Below the pieces are notes generated by a model. That model saw only the letters and a list, made by a program, of their open reading frames with translations. It made no database searches and was not told the DNA's origin. A stretch of DNA of 64,000 nt from Ampullaceana balthica (taxonomy: Eukaryota; Mollusca; Gastropoda; Lymnaeidae). The stretch covers positions 469,058 through 533,057 of the forward strand of contig CALYLW010000052.1 of assembly GCA_944989445.1 (NCBI GenBank). Direction: 5' to 3'. Made by a program: the position numbers and the translations under genes. Shown in pieces: positions 1 through 17,160 of the stretch. Within the stretch, counting starts at the first letter, position 1; each line of letters begins with the position of its first letter.

Positions 1-92
1 ATGCTTTCTTATCATCAAGGAAAACATCAAATAGTTGCAGTGAGTTCATCATTTATGGATATCGATTAACATCCATCAGAAAAGATTAGGAC

Positions 93-276
93 CAATGTTC
101 CCTTTAAGCTGCGCAGTTGCGCCGCCGCGCAGACATCTGACTGACGCCGCGCAGCAGTTTAGATCTACCGCGCAGTAAATTTTGTAAAATATTGCATCAA
201 AAATATATGCTGAGCAACTTTGCACACGAGTTTTTTCTCTTTGCACACGGACCAACAAACCTTAGAGGGAACATTG
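93..276. mobile_element. hAT-type MITE, family 'CAATGTTCCC'
   Basis: 184 bp with ends CAATGTTCCC and GGGAACATTG and a perfect 8-bp target duplication ATTAGGAC (85-92 and 277-284). Subterminal GC-rich GCGCAG/GCCGCGC motifs recur in the other copies at 49129-49321, about 54540-54690 (degraded) and about 26990-27015 (fragment). Confidence 0.88.
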
Positions 277-707
277 ATTAGGACACCCAAAGAAATTCAT
301 CAGTTAACATATAACTAAGTAAAATCAAACAGGTAAGTCCATTAAAAACCAGATATTGTGGACAAGTTTATAAAAGTTCATCTGTAGCTTATGAGCTGGT
401 AAGTGATGACTGGCTAAAAACTGCCTTAAAGAAGAGCAATCAATTAAACTTCAGTGAAGTCAATGCCTGGCACTCAAACAAATTGCTCCGACCTTCTACC
501 TCCACCGGTTCCCACCCCACCATTTAAAACCTACTTTCCTCACTGTAATGTCTTCCCCATGGACCCCTGGACATGTCTTACAGTTCACAGTAACACTGGC
601 TGCACTTTGTCTACATAAACTTGTCATATACACACAAAGACAAAGTCGGGTACCGGCACATGTCATCACCTCCCTATAATTAATTGTCCCTTAGCAAAGT
701 ACTATCA

Positions 708-834
708 TTTAATAACACTCGCCCCAGTGAATGATGTGGGTTGTTATATGCCAATAACACGCCCCAGTGAATGATGTGGGTTGTTATCTGCCAATAACAC
801 TCGCCCCAGTGAATGATGTGGGTTATTATCGGCC
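708..834. repeat. Short tandem array, 44-46 bp unit x3
   Basis: Three near-identical units containing CCCCAGTGAATGATGTGGGT. Confidence 0.85.
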
Positions 835-1159
835 AATCAATACTAGTGTTATATCAACTATAATGTAGGCAGAAACATTTGTGGCCCGAGGAAAACACTG
901 GTGTGGGGAGTTATGTCCAGACATTAACATCTGATCCCTTGTGTGTTATGTGTAAAGAACAATTATAGCCAGATCAGGACCAGCATGATGAAACTGCAGA
1001 GAACATTGACATCTTCAAAAACGTGTTGGAGATACATGTACATACATTTTTAGAGTGATAAATAACACTGAGTTCTGGAATAACAGGAAGAACCTCTATT
1101 GTGAAGATGAGCTAGAGATTTTGGAATTTTTCAGATTTTTGCTTAGATTTAATTTTTTG

Positions 1160-1372
1160 TTGTTGTAAATATGCTTATAGTTTATTTTTGTAAATATGCT
1201 TATAGTTTATTTTGTGTAAATATGCTTATAGTTTATATTTGTAAATGGGCATATAGTTTATTTTGTGTAAATATGCTTATAGTTTATTTTGTGTAAATAT
1301 GCTTATAGTTTATTTTTGTAAATATGCATATAGTTTATTTTGTGTAAAAATGCTTATAGTTTATTTTTATTA
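1160..1372. repeat. Tandem array, 25-27 bp unit, about 8 copies
   Basis: Units of GTAAATATGCTTATAGTTTA with a T/G-rich spacer of variable length. Confidence 0.85.
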
Positions 1373-2245
1373 ACTTATTTAAACAGATTTATTTTAAATT
1401 ATAATAATAAATTATGCCAAAAATAAAATACTTATAAAAAGAGAGTAAGGAATATATATAACAGGTGATGGCTCTAATACAATGACACAGAGATTATCAA
1501 AATGATGAAGAAATCTAGGATTATAGACAGAAAGGACAAGAAAGACAACTGACAACTGATTAATACCAAATATATATTATATATATATAAGATAGTAGTT
1601 GTACAAATGTGCAACGTCCCCATGCAGATTAGCAACTGAGCGGGTCCACCTTGAATGATGTACCAAGGTCAAAGGTTACACTTTACTGATAAACATGGAT
1701 GTTGTTTAAGTTTCCCCTGAACGGGTGGTTAAGGTAGACCAAGAATTAGTCAATTTGGAAAGTTAGTCTGCTTCAGCATTACAAAAAACTAGTGTTTAAG
1801 CCAAAGTGTTAAGAGATCAATGGGACCCTTGCAAATGGCTTCATTTATTGCTTACCATTCTTTCATTTTTATCAATTACAACATGTTTAAAAGCTGAAAA
1901 TGCTTTAAATTACAAAGAAATTGGGATTTTGGTAAATTTTAAAGTTTTTTTCATGATGCAAAACATTTAATCTTCATGAGAATTGCGATTCTAATTTTTT
2001 TTAAATAAATTTTCCCCGCACATATTTCATCAAATTTAAGAAAACCAACTTACTGTCTTAATTTTTAAAAAGTAATTAGAAAATTCAACATTTTATTCTA
2101 AGGATAGTTATCCGTGCTCGTCAATAAAACCCATTTAGTGTTATACAACTAGACAATGGCAGATCTGGCTAGCGAAAAAGCATGTATGTGAATGGGAGGA
2201 AAGAAAACTAAGCGCCTCATGTCTCCCTGGAGCAAGTTGGGGTTA

Positions 2246-6097
<3,852 letters not shown>

Positions 6098-8606
6098 GGG
6101 GTGTCCAACTTTTTCCAAAGAGTGCCATATTCAATGAAGTAAAAATATGGACGGACCCTATTAAAACAAAAATAACATATGTTGATACTCAGTTACAGGC
6201 TTTTTTAAATCACATGATGTGTTTTTTGTTTGTTTGTAATTTGTGAGAGTGATATCTTTATGGGGGGAAAGGAGACAATGCTATTGTAATTTTTTAGACT
6301 TTATAAATGTCTTATTCCATCATTTGAAATTACAAAAATCGGATAACTAATGGCCAAGTTATGGAATGAAGATGGTTATTTTATACTATGTACCTTACAA
6401 AACAGCAAAAACAGGTAACAGCAAAACTTTATTTCACATTATGAGACAGCTGTGCAACCATCCACCCACAAAAAGTATGCCTATCAAAGACACCAATGGC
6501 AAATCATTAGCATCAGATGAAGAACAAAAACAAAGGTGGGCAGAACATTTCAAAGAAATATTAAACAGACCACAGCCAACAATTACCCCAGTTATTGGTG
6601 AAGAAGAGAACATGTCTATTTTAACTGCAGCATGTGAAAACTTCACAATTGAAGAACTAAAACAAGCCATCAGGAAGTTAAAAAACAACAAAGCAACTGG
6701 CGAAGATTAAATTTCAGGGGAAATGCTGAAGTCAGCAGATGAAAATGTTCTACAGCATTTATTGCTGTTATTCAATGATGTCTGGCAAAATGAATCCCCA
6801 CCACAAGAATGGAAAAACGGTGCCATCTTTAAACTGCCAAAAAAAGGCGATTTATCAGACTGCAACAATTGGCGTGGAATAACTTTACTATCTGTACCAG
6901 GAAAACTTTTTTGCAGTATTCTACTAGAGAGAATAAAAAAGTCAATAGACGAAAGGCTCAGAGAAGAGCAAGCAGGCTTCAGACCTCATCGGTCATGTAT
7001 TGACCATATATTCACACTCAGAACTATCATCGAAGAATCTGTTGAATTTCAATCACAGCTCATCATAAATTTTGTTGATTTCCAAAAAGCATTCGACAGC
7101 CTCCACCAACCTACGCTCTGGAAACTTCTTAACATCTATGGTTTCCCAACTAAATACGTGAACATTATAAAAGCTTTTTATGCAGATTCACTTTGCTGTG
7201 TGAAAACTGAAGCCGGAAATTCTGACTGGTTCCCAGTCGAAACAGGTGTGAAGCAAGGATGTGTCATGTCCCCAATGTTATTTGGAATAGCAATTGATTG
7301 GGTCATGCGAAAATGCACGGATGCCGGATTAGGCATCAAATGGACCGAAAACAATACTTTGGAAGACCTTGACTTTGCAGATGACCTGGCTCTTATAAGC
7401 TCAACGCATCTGAACACCCAAGAAAAAACGGATCGTCTCCAGCACTTTTCAAATCAAATTGGTCTTCAAATCAAACACAACCAAAACAAAAGTCATGGAC
7501 CTCACCAACCAACCCAAAGATATTATACTTAATGACCAAACCATAGAGAAAGTAACCAACTTCACTTACTTAGGAAGCAAAATGTCATATGATGGAGATG
7601 CAACAACAGAGATAACGACTCGAATTGCGTTGGCGTCAAGTGCTTTTAACAGACTTGCAAATATTTGGAGATCAAAGACACTTAGCAAACATATAAAACT
7701 TAGACTATTCAACTCTTGCGTAATCCCTGTACTAACAGCTGGAAATCCACTCAAGCTATAGAAAAGAAATTAGTTGCCTTCGAGAACAAATGCCTCCGAA
7801 AAATTTTGAATATAAAATGGAGTGATTTTAAATCAAATGAAACAATAAGAGAAGAAACCAACCAAGAATATGTGTCAACCTTTATAAGGAGAAGGCGTTG
7901 GAATTATATCGGTCATGTTCTTCGAATGGGCAAGAGAAGACTACCACGGCAGGCCTTCATATGGACACCAAAAGGCAAAAGAAAACAAGGAAGACCAAAA
8001 GAAACACTACGTAGAACAATCAAAAGAGAAAGCTCAACCATGGGTCTAAGAAATAATCAAGACCTAATACAATTGGCGACGGATCGTCGTAAATGGAAAT
8101 CAATGACTTCTGCCCTATGTGCCGTCTTCGGCCCGAGAGGAACTAACTAACTAACTAACCTTACAATAAATAAAATTATTTGAAATATAGCAAGATCTGG
8201 TAATGTTGGGCTGAAATTGTGCTGAACGTTTTTAATATTTTTTTTAAATTTAACTAAACTGACACCAAATTTATTTCTTTGTCTGAGTTGGCAAAAAAAA
8301 ATTATTGCAAAATCGATTTTTGCCGTGGCACATCATCAAATTTTGTGTATTCAACACATAATTTCAGCTGCTTTTTGTAATGAATACTCATGTTGGTTAA
8401 CAATAAAACATAATAAATTTTTGCTATCATTTGACATCATATTTTATCCTCAAAACAATTATAATTTCAGCTTTTCTTACAATTACAAATATAATGTTAT
8501 TGCTACAGAAAACATCTACTAGTCAGTTACTTTTTTTAAGACGAGGCCGCAGGCCAACTAAAATTTAAGCCCTGGTCAGATTTTGCCTCAGGGGACGGAC
8601 TTTGGA
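6098..8606. mobile_element. Possible hAT-like element split by a LINE insertion
   Basis: Outer ends TAGGGGTGTCCAA (about 6096) and TTGGACACCCCTA (to about 8614) are inverted repeats typical of hAT elements. The flanks are hAT-like non-coding sequence, and the LINE remnant (6366-8160) lies between them. No matching 8-bp target duplication was found, so the pairing of ends is uncertain. Confidence 0.4.
6366..8160 (+). pseudogene. Decayed non-LTR retrotransposon reverse transcriptase (LINE family B)
   Basis: Encoded remains of a LINE reverse transcriptase: LPKKGDLSDCNNWRGITLLS, motif A VDFQKAFDS, motif B GVKQGCVMSPMLF, catalytic FADD in DLDFADDLALIS, then TYLGS. The usual C-terminal WNYIGHVLRMGKRRLPRQA and KRKQGRPKETLRR follow. 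The 5' end, including any endonuclease, is missing. The frame is broken by a TAA at about 6707-6709, a frameshift near 7480 and another disruption near 7745, so it is inactive. It ends with a short (AACT)n tail at about 8141-8160, as in several LINE clades. The clade is not assigned. Confidence 0.88.
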
Positions 8607-9459
8607 CACCCCTAATTTACTTCATTCATGGTTCAAAAAATCAAAGTGTAAATTTGACATTGCCATAAATTGACCCCAAAATCAATTTATCACGCATTTT
8701 CTGAGACAGATAATTAAAGGATTATATAAATTGCAGAGAAAAATAAGCAATGTCGCATGAGATTTAAATAGACAAGCTATATGACCACACGTTACAAGAC
8801 CTATAACCCCCCTTTCTCCCACCTTCAACTTGTCCTGTCACTAGAAAGATAGCCCTGGTTCTATTTATTTGGTCACCGGATGTATACAGTATAGCCACTA
8901 CCTAAGTAACGAGTGTTTGGATGAGAGCACTGGTGCAAATATCCAGGAATTTATTGTAGGTAGCCAGAAAATAGTCTGATTTTTTAACAAGGGAATAGAA
9001 ACTTATTTAGGTCTATTCAATTGTCGTAGGACTAATTTTAACTGATAGATAATTTTAGCATTTACCGCTTACCCTGAAATAATAATCAAAATAAGAGCAC
9101 ATAGGCAAATTAATTAAGCCTGCTGCATTGGGTACTCATCGGTCCTAGGCCTAAGCAGTCATTAATATTACTTAATAGTTGTGATTAAAAAATCTTGGTT
9201 AATTTAATGTAGGGCTTAACACTACAAACTACTAACAGTAAAATCCAAATTTTCTGCTACTTCAACTTTCCAATGCTCTAAACTCCACCCCCAAGTTATT
9301 TGTATATTTCATATCTGATATTTTTTTATAATCAATCATTTTAAAAATTTGCACCTTAATATATCATTTTCCTGTCACAGTTAGTAGTTTTTTATTAATG
9401 TATAACATCCGTGTTCTTAATGCAAATTCACAAAAACTCCAGTTTTATTTGCTTTTGAC
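8607..9459. other. AT-rich intergenic DNA, nothing recognised
   Basis: No open frame, repeat array or element ends seen. Confidence 0.5.
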
Positions 9460-10097
9460 TAGGGCTGAGGAAATTAACTATTAATTTCTTGATTAAACGT
9501 AAAAAAATTTTATCAATTAAAATTATATTAATCGTTAAAAATTCGATTAAAATTAAAGAAAATATTTATAACATTTTTTAAATTTTTTATTAATAAAAAA
9601 ATAATTATTAATAATTAATAATAATTTATATATTTTTTTACGTACAAAACTTCTCCCGCGTAATATTATAATTTATTTTATTACTTTATGTGGACCGGCA
9701 GACGTCAACTAAAAAATGGCTGACAGCATCAGCGCAGTTAAATTTAAACATATAACTAGAAAGTTGAGCAAAAATTTTGTTTTTAATCTAACTGCGGATG
9801 GCAAAGTCAAAGATGGTGAAAATGTTTACTGTGTTCACTCACTACCATAAACAATTCTCTTTTAAAGGATCAAATACATCGCTGACGTACCACCTTCAGC
9901 ACAAACATCCGATCAAGTATCAACACATTGTCATAAAATTTAGTTTAAAATATTCTTAATTTTCAATGTCCGTGAGAATGTTCAGTTTAATGACGTCATA
10001 AATTTCTATTTTTGGCTTTAATCGAAATTATCGATTAATTAATCTATAATTTTTCAAAAGTTAACCATTAAATTTAAATTAATCGATAACAGCCCTA
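9460..10097 (+). mobile_element. hAT element 'TAGGGCTG' family with BED-finger remnant
   Basis: 638 bp, ends TAGGGCTG and CAGCCCTA, with a perfect 8-bp duplication CTTTTGAC (9452-9459 and 10098-10105). Inside, 9715-9930 resembles the start of a BED zinc-finger transposase: MADSISAVKF..., VYCVHS, then GSNTSLTYHLQHKHP after a break. The rest of the transposase is missing. A second family member is at 48874-49659. Confidence 0.87.
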
Positions 10098-10105
10098 CTT
10101 TTGAC

Positions 10106-11335
10106 ACAATTTTTCTAATTCTAATATTGACTAATATTGTCACTATTTGATAGTATATATATTTGTATAGTATTATTATAATAATTATATACTAAACTAG
10201 GTACTTGGACAAAATTTTCAAAAAGAAGCTATAGCTTTAAGATCTAGTTGGTTAGAAAGGGCTTGAAAAATGCAATTTATTGATACCAAATTTTTGGTTT
10301 TATTTTATTTAATAAATTTAAAAGTTATTTCTATAGACTATACTATAGTTATAGATTATAGTTATAGATAGAAAGTATGATATTTTTTTTTAGTTAGTGA
10401 ATTATTATTTTGGGATAACTCTGCTAATTGAAACATATAAGAAAATATAAAAGTGACTAAAGTGAAAACTGGGCAGTGAGACTGAGACAGCTGTTTACAT
10501 TTTTTATCTTGTTAATATTTGTATGTGAGCTAAACTAATTAAAGTCAGTGCTGGTATTTTTCAAACTTTGAGACTTTGAGGATGATCGATAATTGGTGAC
10601 AATTAAAAGTGAGTTTCTAACGCATTATAATTACGGTACTTCGGTAGTAAATTTACAATGGATCATAAGCGCATAATAAATGAGTGTAATACCTTAAGCA
10701 TCATTAACACACAAGTTGTTTAAGACAATGCTCATTAACTTAATTGTTTGGGAATATTTAAAAGATTTAATAAATATTGTTGAATCAATAGTTAGTTTAC
10801 ATTCTTCACTTCCGCATCGTGTCTCAAAGTATCGTGATTCGTGATATTAAATCCTTACAAACTCGATTTCTACTTTTTATAGACGCCAGATTATAATTAT
10901 ATATGATATGATGTAACAAAGGTTTTGGAAAAACGTGTTCTCATTTGTTGCAGAAACAAAAATTTCATCATAACTTAATAAATGCAGCTTTAGTGTAATA
11001 TGTCTCTAAGGTTTCCACAACTTAGTTACTAGAACTGCAGTTCCGAGTCATAGTTTCAAAATGAAGTATCGATTATCTACCAATCACATAGTTTGGAACA
11101 TTAAGTATTAATACCATTAATAAGGTTGCAACAGTGAGGGAAGGCAAAAAAAGACAAAAAATATTTATAAGCCCCTCCCAAACAGTTTCAACTACATATA
11201 CTTGCATTAATTGTTTTCAAGTATCCCCCAATTACTCTTCAATGCTATGTAATAAAATCTTGTAACTTGCCGTTGAAAAGTTAGAAGAACTGACAACTTA
11301 TAACCTTTTGGTTTAAATTAATCATTATCATTAGT
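10106..11335. other. AT-rich intergenic DNA, nothing recognised
   Basis: Includes a short TATAGATTATAG-type simple repeat around 10330-10372. No gene or element ends seen. Confidence 0.5.
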
Positions 11336-12617
11336 CTAACACTCAGTGGCGTAGCTAGAGGGGGGGCGGTCCGCCCCGGGCGGCACTCATTTAGGGGCGG
11401 CATTTGTGGGCATTTGAAAAGTAAAAATATTTCCAACAACCGCCCTTTTTCTATTGAAGGGGGAAAACCAAGGTGAAACAAAAATATTCGTAATTTCGAG
11501 TCTTAATTAACGGATTCGCACAACATTTGTATGATTACATAGTGGATATTATAACTAACGCAAAACCGTTCAAAAATTTTTATTACGGTATACGTCACAG
11601 ATGACGCTTTTATAAGAAAACTACACAAAAAAACACATCACCGCTGGGCCGAATAATGTGTGCTATTAATATCGCCACGACAGTTTTTACGTGGAATTTC
11701 GACATTCGCAGAATGATGCGCGAACAAGTACCTACAAGGCATGGTGGTTCAAATATTGTGTTTAACTTGGAAGTAGTAATTTATATTACTGCTTCAGTTT
11801 TCAGTTAAATTATTGTAAGGTAAGTTATTAAAAATTAAATTAATTTTGTTTTTATTGAATGAAAGTAGAACAAATAATTTGTGTTTTTCATTAAAATACA
11901 GTTATTTATTAAGCATGTTACGCCTATCCAATTAAATTAATAGTAATGTGTAAATACTTTGAATTCGTCTATTTTATGGAAAATTATTAAGATTTATGAC
12001 AAGAATATGTAATTATTCAAATTTCTCCGTTAATAAACACCACAACAAGCATAATAATTTCGAAAAAGACATACTTTAAACTTTGAAGCGTCTTGCAAAA
12101 ATTGACACCTGACTAGGAAAACTAGGAAAACGAGATCAGTTGCTGGAATTGTACTCAATTCAATGCAATCTTTTTCTCTTCTATGTTATCTAATTTATGG
12201 GAACCCGTAATTTTTTTAATTAATGCAAAGCCATTGCATGGAACAAAGAGATGTGCTAATACAAAATGCTGTTATATCAGCCAAACAATTTGTGAAGAGA
12301 TGGAGATATCAACTGAACGCCAAGTTAGAAGGAGAAAAAATATGAGTAGGGAAAATTCAGAAGACATGGTTCTATCTTTAGAACGAGAAGTACAACAAGA
12401 AATTTTTTTATCCATGGATGGAATTATAAAATAAAATAACGCTTTGATGAGTTGCATATCTTCGTTCCACAAGAGCGATTAAAGACAACAAAATCTTGCA
12501 ATACTGTCCATGGAACAAGATATTACAAATTATTTTAATTTTGATAGCATAATATATGATTTTTCTATTATGAAAGTTAAGAAAGTAAATGTATAAATAT
12601 GTTTACATTCTAATGTA

Positions 12618-12779
12618 CAGAGGCGTAAATGGGTTTTTGGCGCGCTTGGCTAATTTATTTTTGGCTCCTTTTATTTAAATAAAAATTTAAACATTAGAGA
12701 TTTAGCGGCGCCCTTTTGAACTGGCGCAGGACGGTGCCCTTGGCAACTGCCCCAATGCCAAGCCGTTGTTACGCCACTG
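12618..12779. mobile_element. MITE nested in hAT copy A
   Basis: Ends CAGAGGCGTAA and TTACGCCACTG; duplication CTAATGTA versus CTAATGTG (7/8). The same insert is present in copy B at about 35796-35956, so it predates the split of the copies. Confidence 0.75.
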
Positions 12780-13132
12780 CTAATGTGTACAATTTCTTAG
12801 TTTGTGAAAAAAAATCATTTATTTATAAATAAAAAATAAAAGAATAGTAATTGGTAATGTTTTTTGGGTGTTAATTTGGAATATGTTTTGTCTCATGGGA
12901 GGGGGGGGCTGCGACATCAGTAACTTACTTGTGGCCTTTAAAACAAGTATCTTGTATTTTTATAAATGTGTATTTTTAGGTATACAATCTTATGCGGCCT
13001 CTTTTATTACTGCTTACATAAATATGGCATGCAATGGTAAACATGTTTCCCAACCTTTACTTCGTTTCAATTTTAATTATTTACTCATGTTTGTTAATTT
13101 TTAAAAACCATAATATAATCCACTAAGTTTCC

Positions 13133-13457
13133 GTCCATAAATGAAGCACGCTATATTGGCTGATTTTTCACCCCTTCCCCCCTCGTTACATGTCGTCACA
13201 AAAACTTAGACCCCTTCTTCAATAACGTGCCACAAAGCTTTGACCCCCCCACCCCCCAATAAAAACCGTATTTTCTGTTTGAAAATGAGCATGTTTCAAA
13301 TTAAATGTTTGCCATTTAAGAAAAGTGGAAATTTATTTAAAGTTGCGCGTTTTGACGTGACGTCACATTTCTTAAACACCCCCCTCGTCACACATCGTCA
13401 CAAACGTATGTGACTCCCCCCCCCCAGGTGCGTGACATCATTTATGGACGGCCCCTA
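13133..13457. mobile_element. 'CCGTCCATAAATGA' inverted-end element in hAT copy A
   Basis: Starts CCGTCCATAAATGA and ends TCATTTATGGACGG, with C-runs and TCGTCACA motifs inside. Related copies: about 16991-17160 (left end), 21414-21546 (right end), 34192-34390 and 36331-36661. Confidence 0.7.
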
Positions 13458-13825
13458 AAAAGGGCGGCAAATTGGAGACCGCCCCGGGCGGCAAAAGTTC
13501 TAGGTACGCCACTGCTAACACTGATTAGTCCATTTAATAATTAAATTTATCCCCCGCACCACAACAAAAATCATTTGTGTACAGGGGCCTCCATAAATGG
13601 CGTCAGGCACCTAGGGCTGGGGGTCAACAATTTGTGATGAGGGGGTGTTTAAGTCTTTAAGAACTGTAACGCACACCAAAACGCCCAAATTAAAATTAAA
13701 TATTTGATTGCTTACAGTTTATTGAATGAGGTTTTAAATTGTTTCACGCACGTTGCGATATTAGAGTGCATCCTTACACTAAATACATACTTTAATGATT
13801 TAATGACAATAAAGTGATTTAAAAA

Positions 13826-13827
13826 CG

Positions 13828-13914
<87 letters not shown>

Positions 13915-13922
13915 TATATATA
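13826..13922. repeat. (TA)n microsatellite, about 95 bp
   Basis: Uninterrupted AT dinucleotides except for one TAATA slip. Confidence 0.97.
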
Positions 13923-14973
13923 TGAGACCACAAGGGAAGAAACGGCTATGTGACATTTTTGAATTTTTAAAGTTATCTCATGTATCTGACTGAGGATCAA
14001 AAATAGAATGATCTGAATGAGGTTTTATGAAAAAATTATGTCTCTGACCATGTTAAAAATTCAAATACATTGAGTTAATTTATAACAAATCTGTATAATT
14101 TTGAACTTTAAAACTTGAATATCTCAAAACTACAAAAATGTGACATAGCCGTTTCTTCCCTTGAGCTCTTCTAAATTATTTGTATATAGATATACCCTCA
14201 ATTATGTATGACGACGCCTAACGCTAAGGGACATCACTCTGCTTTTTTAAAAATTGAAAATATAGACTTAAAAATCATAATCATTTTGGTTTCCAGGTTA
14301 ACATTAAACAAACAACACACGAACCTTTGACGTCAGGATTTGTGTTGTAAACAGTGCTGACTGACTCAAAGAGTTATTATTTGGTGCAGTAATTTGGTGC
14401 GCTGCTTTCTAAAATTAGTTAAAAAATCGTGTGGTGATTAGCACTGTAAAAAAATATTATATAAACTTGCGTATCACCCGTCAAAAATGACGGAGATTTT
14501 CAAGATAAATACACATCAGATTAAAAAATAACGTAATACAGAACTTTCATTCATTTTATTTATTTTTATTTGATTCATTTATTATCATATTGAACAATTG
14601 TATGCGGAACGTTTGAAAAGAGTTATATTTGGTGCATTAATTTTTGGTGCGCACTATTACTACTGAACAAATCAGCATTACATCCAAGAAGCATTACATT
14701 ACTACGGGAATTATGTATGTTGATACTTTGTGTACATTTCAGGAATATTTCTTATTTATGATACAAGGATAAGTTACTTGGGCTTAGACCCCTCAGCCGA
14801 CGCCGCACGCCGAATACGCCGCAAAATTTTCGTCCGCCAAAAATCACCGTTTGATCGATCTGAATTTTTTATACGATGCATTGTTAGGTGACACGCGTCC
14901 GTGTGCCAAATTTCAGCTCGATGCCTTTACGGGAAGTGGGTCATTTTTTTACTTTTGTTTTTCCGCCCGCCCA

Positions 14974-15128
<155 letters not shown>

Positions 15129-15185
15129 ACGACAGAGACTGCGGTGAAGTTAATATAAGGGATTTAAAAACAAAGTTTTTGACTA

Positions 15186-16085
15186 TAAATCCCTTATATA
15201 TGAGACATAACTAAAAGTATTGATTATGTTCAAACGCGACAAACATTTACAGACAAAAACCGAAATTATCTCCCCTGGCTTTAAAACTGGGGGAAGGGGG
15301 TGTGGACATGGACGGGTTGCGTCAACGCGTTAACTCAACTCCTGGTGTAAACCACCTGGTTAAAACACGAGATGTGTTTACCGATGGCTGGCGTGAAGTC
15401 AAGTGACCCGTAAAATGTAAACAATAGCGACCGCTACATATAGTTTATATAAATAAACTAAAAATGCATTAATTTAATTACAGTACCTTTGATTGATCTG
15501 AAATTTTGATACGATGCATTGTTAGGTGACATGGGTCCATGTGCTAAATTTCAGCTCGATGGCTTCACGGGAAGTGTGTCATTTTTAAATCCCTTATATT
15601 AACTTCACCGGCGTCTCTCTCTGTCTTGGGCGGGCGGAAAAACAGAAGTCAAAAATGACCCATTTCCCATGATCCGATCGAACTGAAATTTGGCACACGG
15701 ACCCGTCTAACCTAACACTGCATCGTATCAAAATTTCAGATCGATCGAACGTACCGTATTTAAATTAATGCATTTTTAGTTTATCCTTATATGAGGTATG
15801 TAATTTAAATTCACGGTTTGTTATTGTTTTTTTCCCACGTGAAATTTTGAGCTGACGCATTGAGGCGACCCAACGAAGCGACGGGCGCTTTTGTTTACAA
15901 AGTTGAGTTAAGACAGATTCAGTCTGTAAATGTTTGAAAATAATCAATACTTTTAGTTATGTCTCATATATAAGGGATTTATAGTCAAAAACTTTGTTTT
16001 TACGGGTTTGTTTTATTTACTTTTGTTCTTCCGCCCGGCCGACGACGAACGACAGAGACGTCGGTGAAGTTAATATAAGGGATTT
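15186..16085. mobile_element. MITE 'AAATCCCTTATA' with an inverted copy of itself inserted
   Basis: The outer copy starts AAATCCCTTATATATGAGAC and ends TTAATATAAGGGATTT. An inverted copy occupies 15587-15980. Other copies: the right part of one at about 14848-15165, about 26530-26640 (part), about 63180-63340 (part) and about 63522-63910 (complete). Confidence 0.65.
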
Positions 16086-16990
16086 AAAAACAAAACTCTT
16101 ATCTAAAATAACGTTTATATGAGTAAAAAGCTCATGAAAGCTTCCATCCGTTAGTAATCCTCATTATCTTAATTTTGCCACATGTCAATTTTTCAACAAA
16201 AAAAAAGGGTGTCCCAAAGATAGAGCAGATTTTGATGTTAGTCAAAATTGAGTGTACATTAAGTCCACGCAGGGGCGGCATATTCTAACAAATAATTATA
16301 AAGAGTTTGCACACAATTTTCAGCAAAACTTACTTGTACTTGTATAATTCACATAGAAAAAAATGAATATATTTATTTTTAATTTGCTTTTTTAATATTT
16401 ATATTATTACTAGCGTATCAGCCGTAAAAAATGACGGAAGTTTTCAGCTGAAATCTATTTATTTTGAAAAAAATGCACTTTTTTTAGGGCGCCTACGGCA
16501 CCGACCTTTTTCAAAAGCCCAACTAACTTGTCCTTGTTTGATAAATATGAAATATTAAACTTTCTGAAATGTACACAAAGTATTTTATAATAGGGGTTGT
16601 ATGGCGCCCCCTTTGTTTTTTGATTTTATAATTAACCATCATCAAATCCTCTTTTTACATTGTTTCCTTTTCCAAAATTAAAATATGAGCTAAAACAATA
16701 ACGTCATATAATATTTTTTTACAGCGCATCTTTAATTTGCACACCTTTTGATACATTGGTGCAGTAATTTGGTGCGCTGCTTTCTGAAATTAGTAGCGTC
16801 ACGGACAGACACTACAGACGTGACAGAGATTGCAAATTATGTCTATTGATTATTTTATTTTTGTGTGTCCTTTTTATTGGCGTAATTTAAAAGAAGGTTG
16901 TACAACCAAGACACAAAACAAAAAAAAACAAAAAAAATTTAAGCATATTTAATCTGTTTATTGTCGAGAGCTTGTATAATTTACTTCAAA

Positions 16991-17160
16991 GGGGCCGTCC
17001 ATAAATGACGTCACGCGATTTTGGCCGATTTTTTACCCCCTCCCCCCCCCCTTCGTCACGCGTCATCACAAAAACTTAGACCCCCCCCATCTAAAAATAC
17101 GTCACAAATCTTTGACACCCCCCCCCCAAAAAAAAAGTTTATACTCTATTTGAAAATAAG
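16991..17160. mobile_element. Left end of a 'CCGTCCATAAATGACG' element
   Basis: GGGGCCGTCCATAAATGACG followed by C-runs and GTCATCACAAAAAC. It could pair with the right end at 21414-21546, which would make the hAT at 18776-21130 nested in it. Confidence 0.6.

Larger units (their letters stand above)
11344..13514. mobile_element. hAT element copy A ('CAGTGGCGTAGC' ends) with transposase remnants
   Basis: 2,171 bp with ends CAGTGGCGTAGCTAG and its inverse, and a perfect 8-bp duplication CTAACACT (11336-11343 and 13515-13522). GC-rich termini (GCCGCCCGGGGCGG) enclose a decayed transposase segment at about 12080-12500, clearer in copy B. It contains a nested MITE (12618-12779) and a palindromic-end element (about 13133-13457). 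Confidence 0.87.

Noticed and set aside
6098..8606. Firm call of a LINE nested in a complete hAT element
   Set aside because: The end inverted repeats fit, but the flanking 8 bases do not match, so it is only listed as possible.
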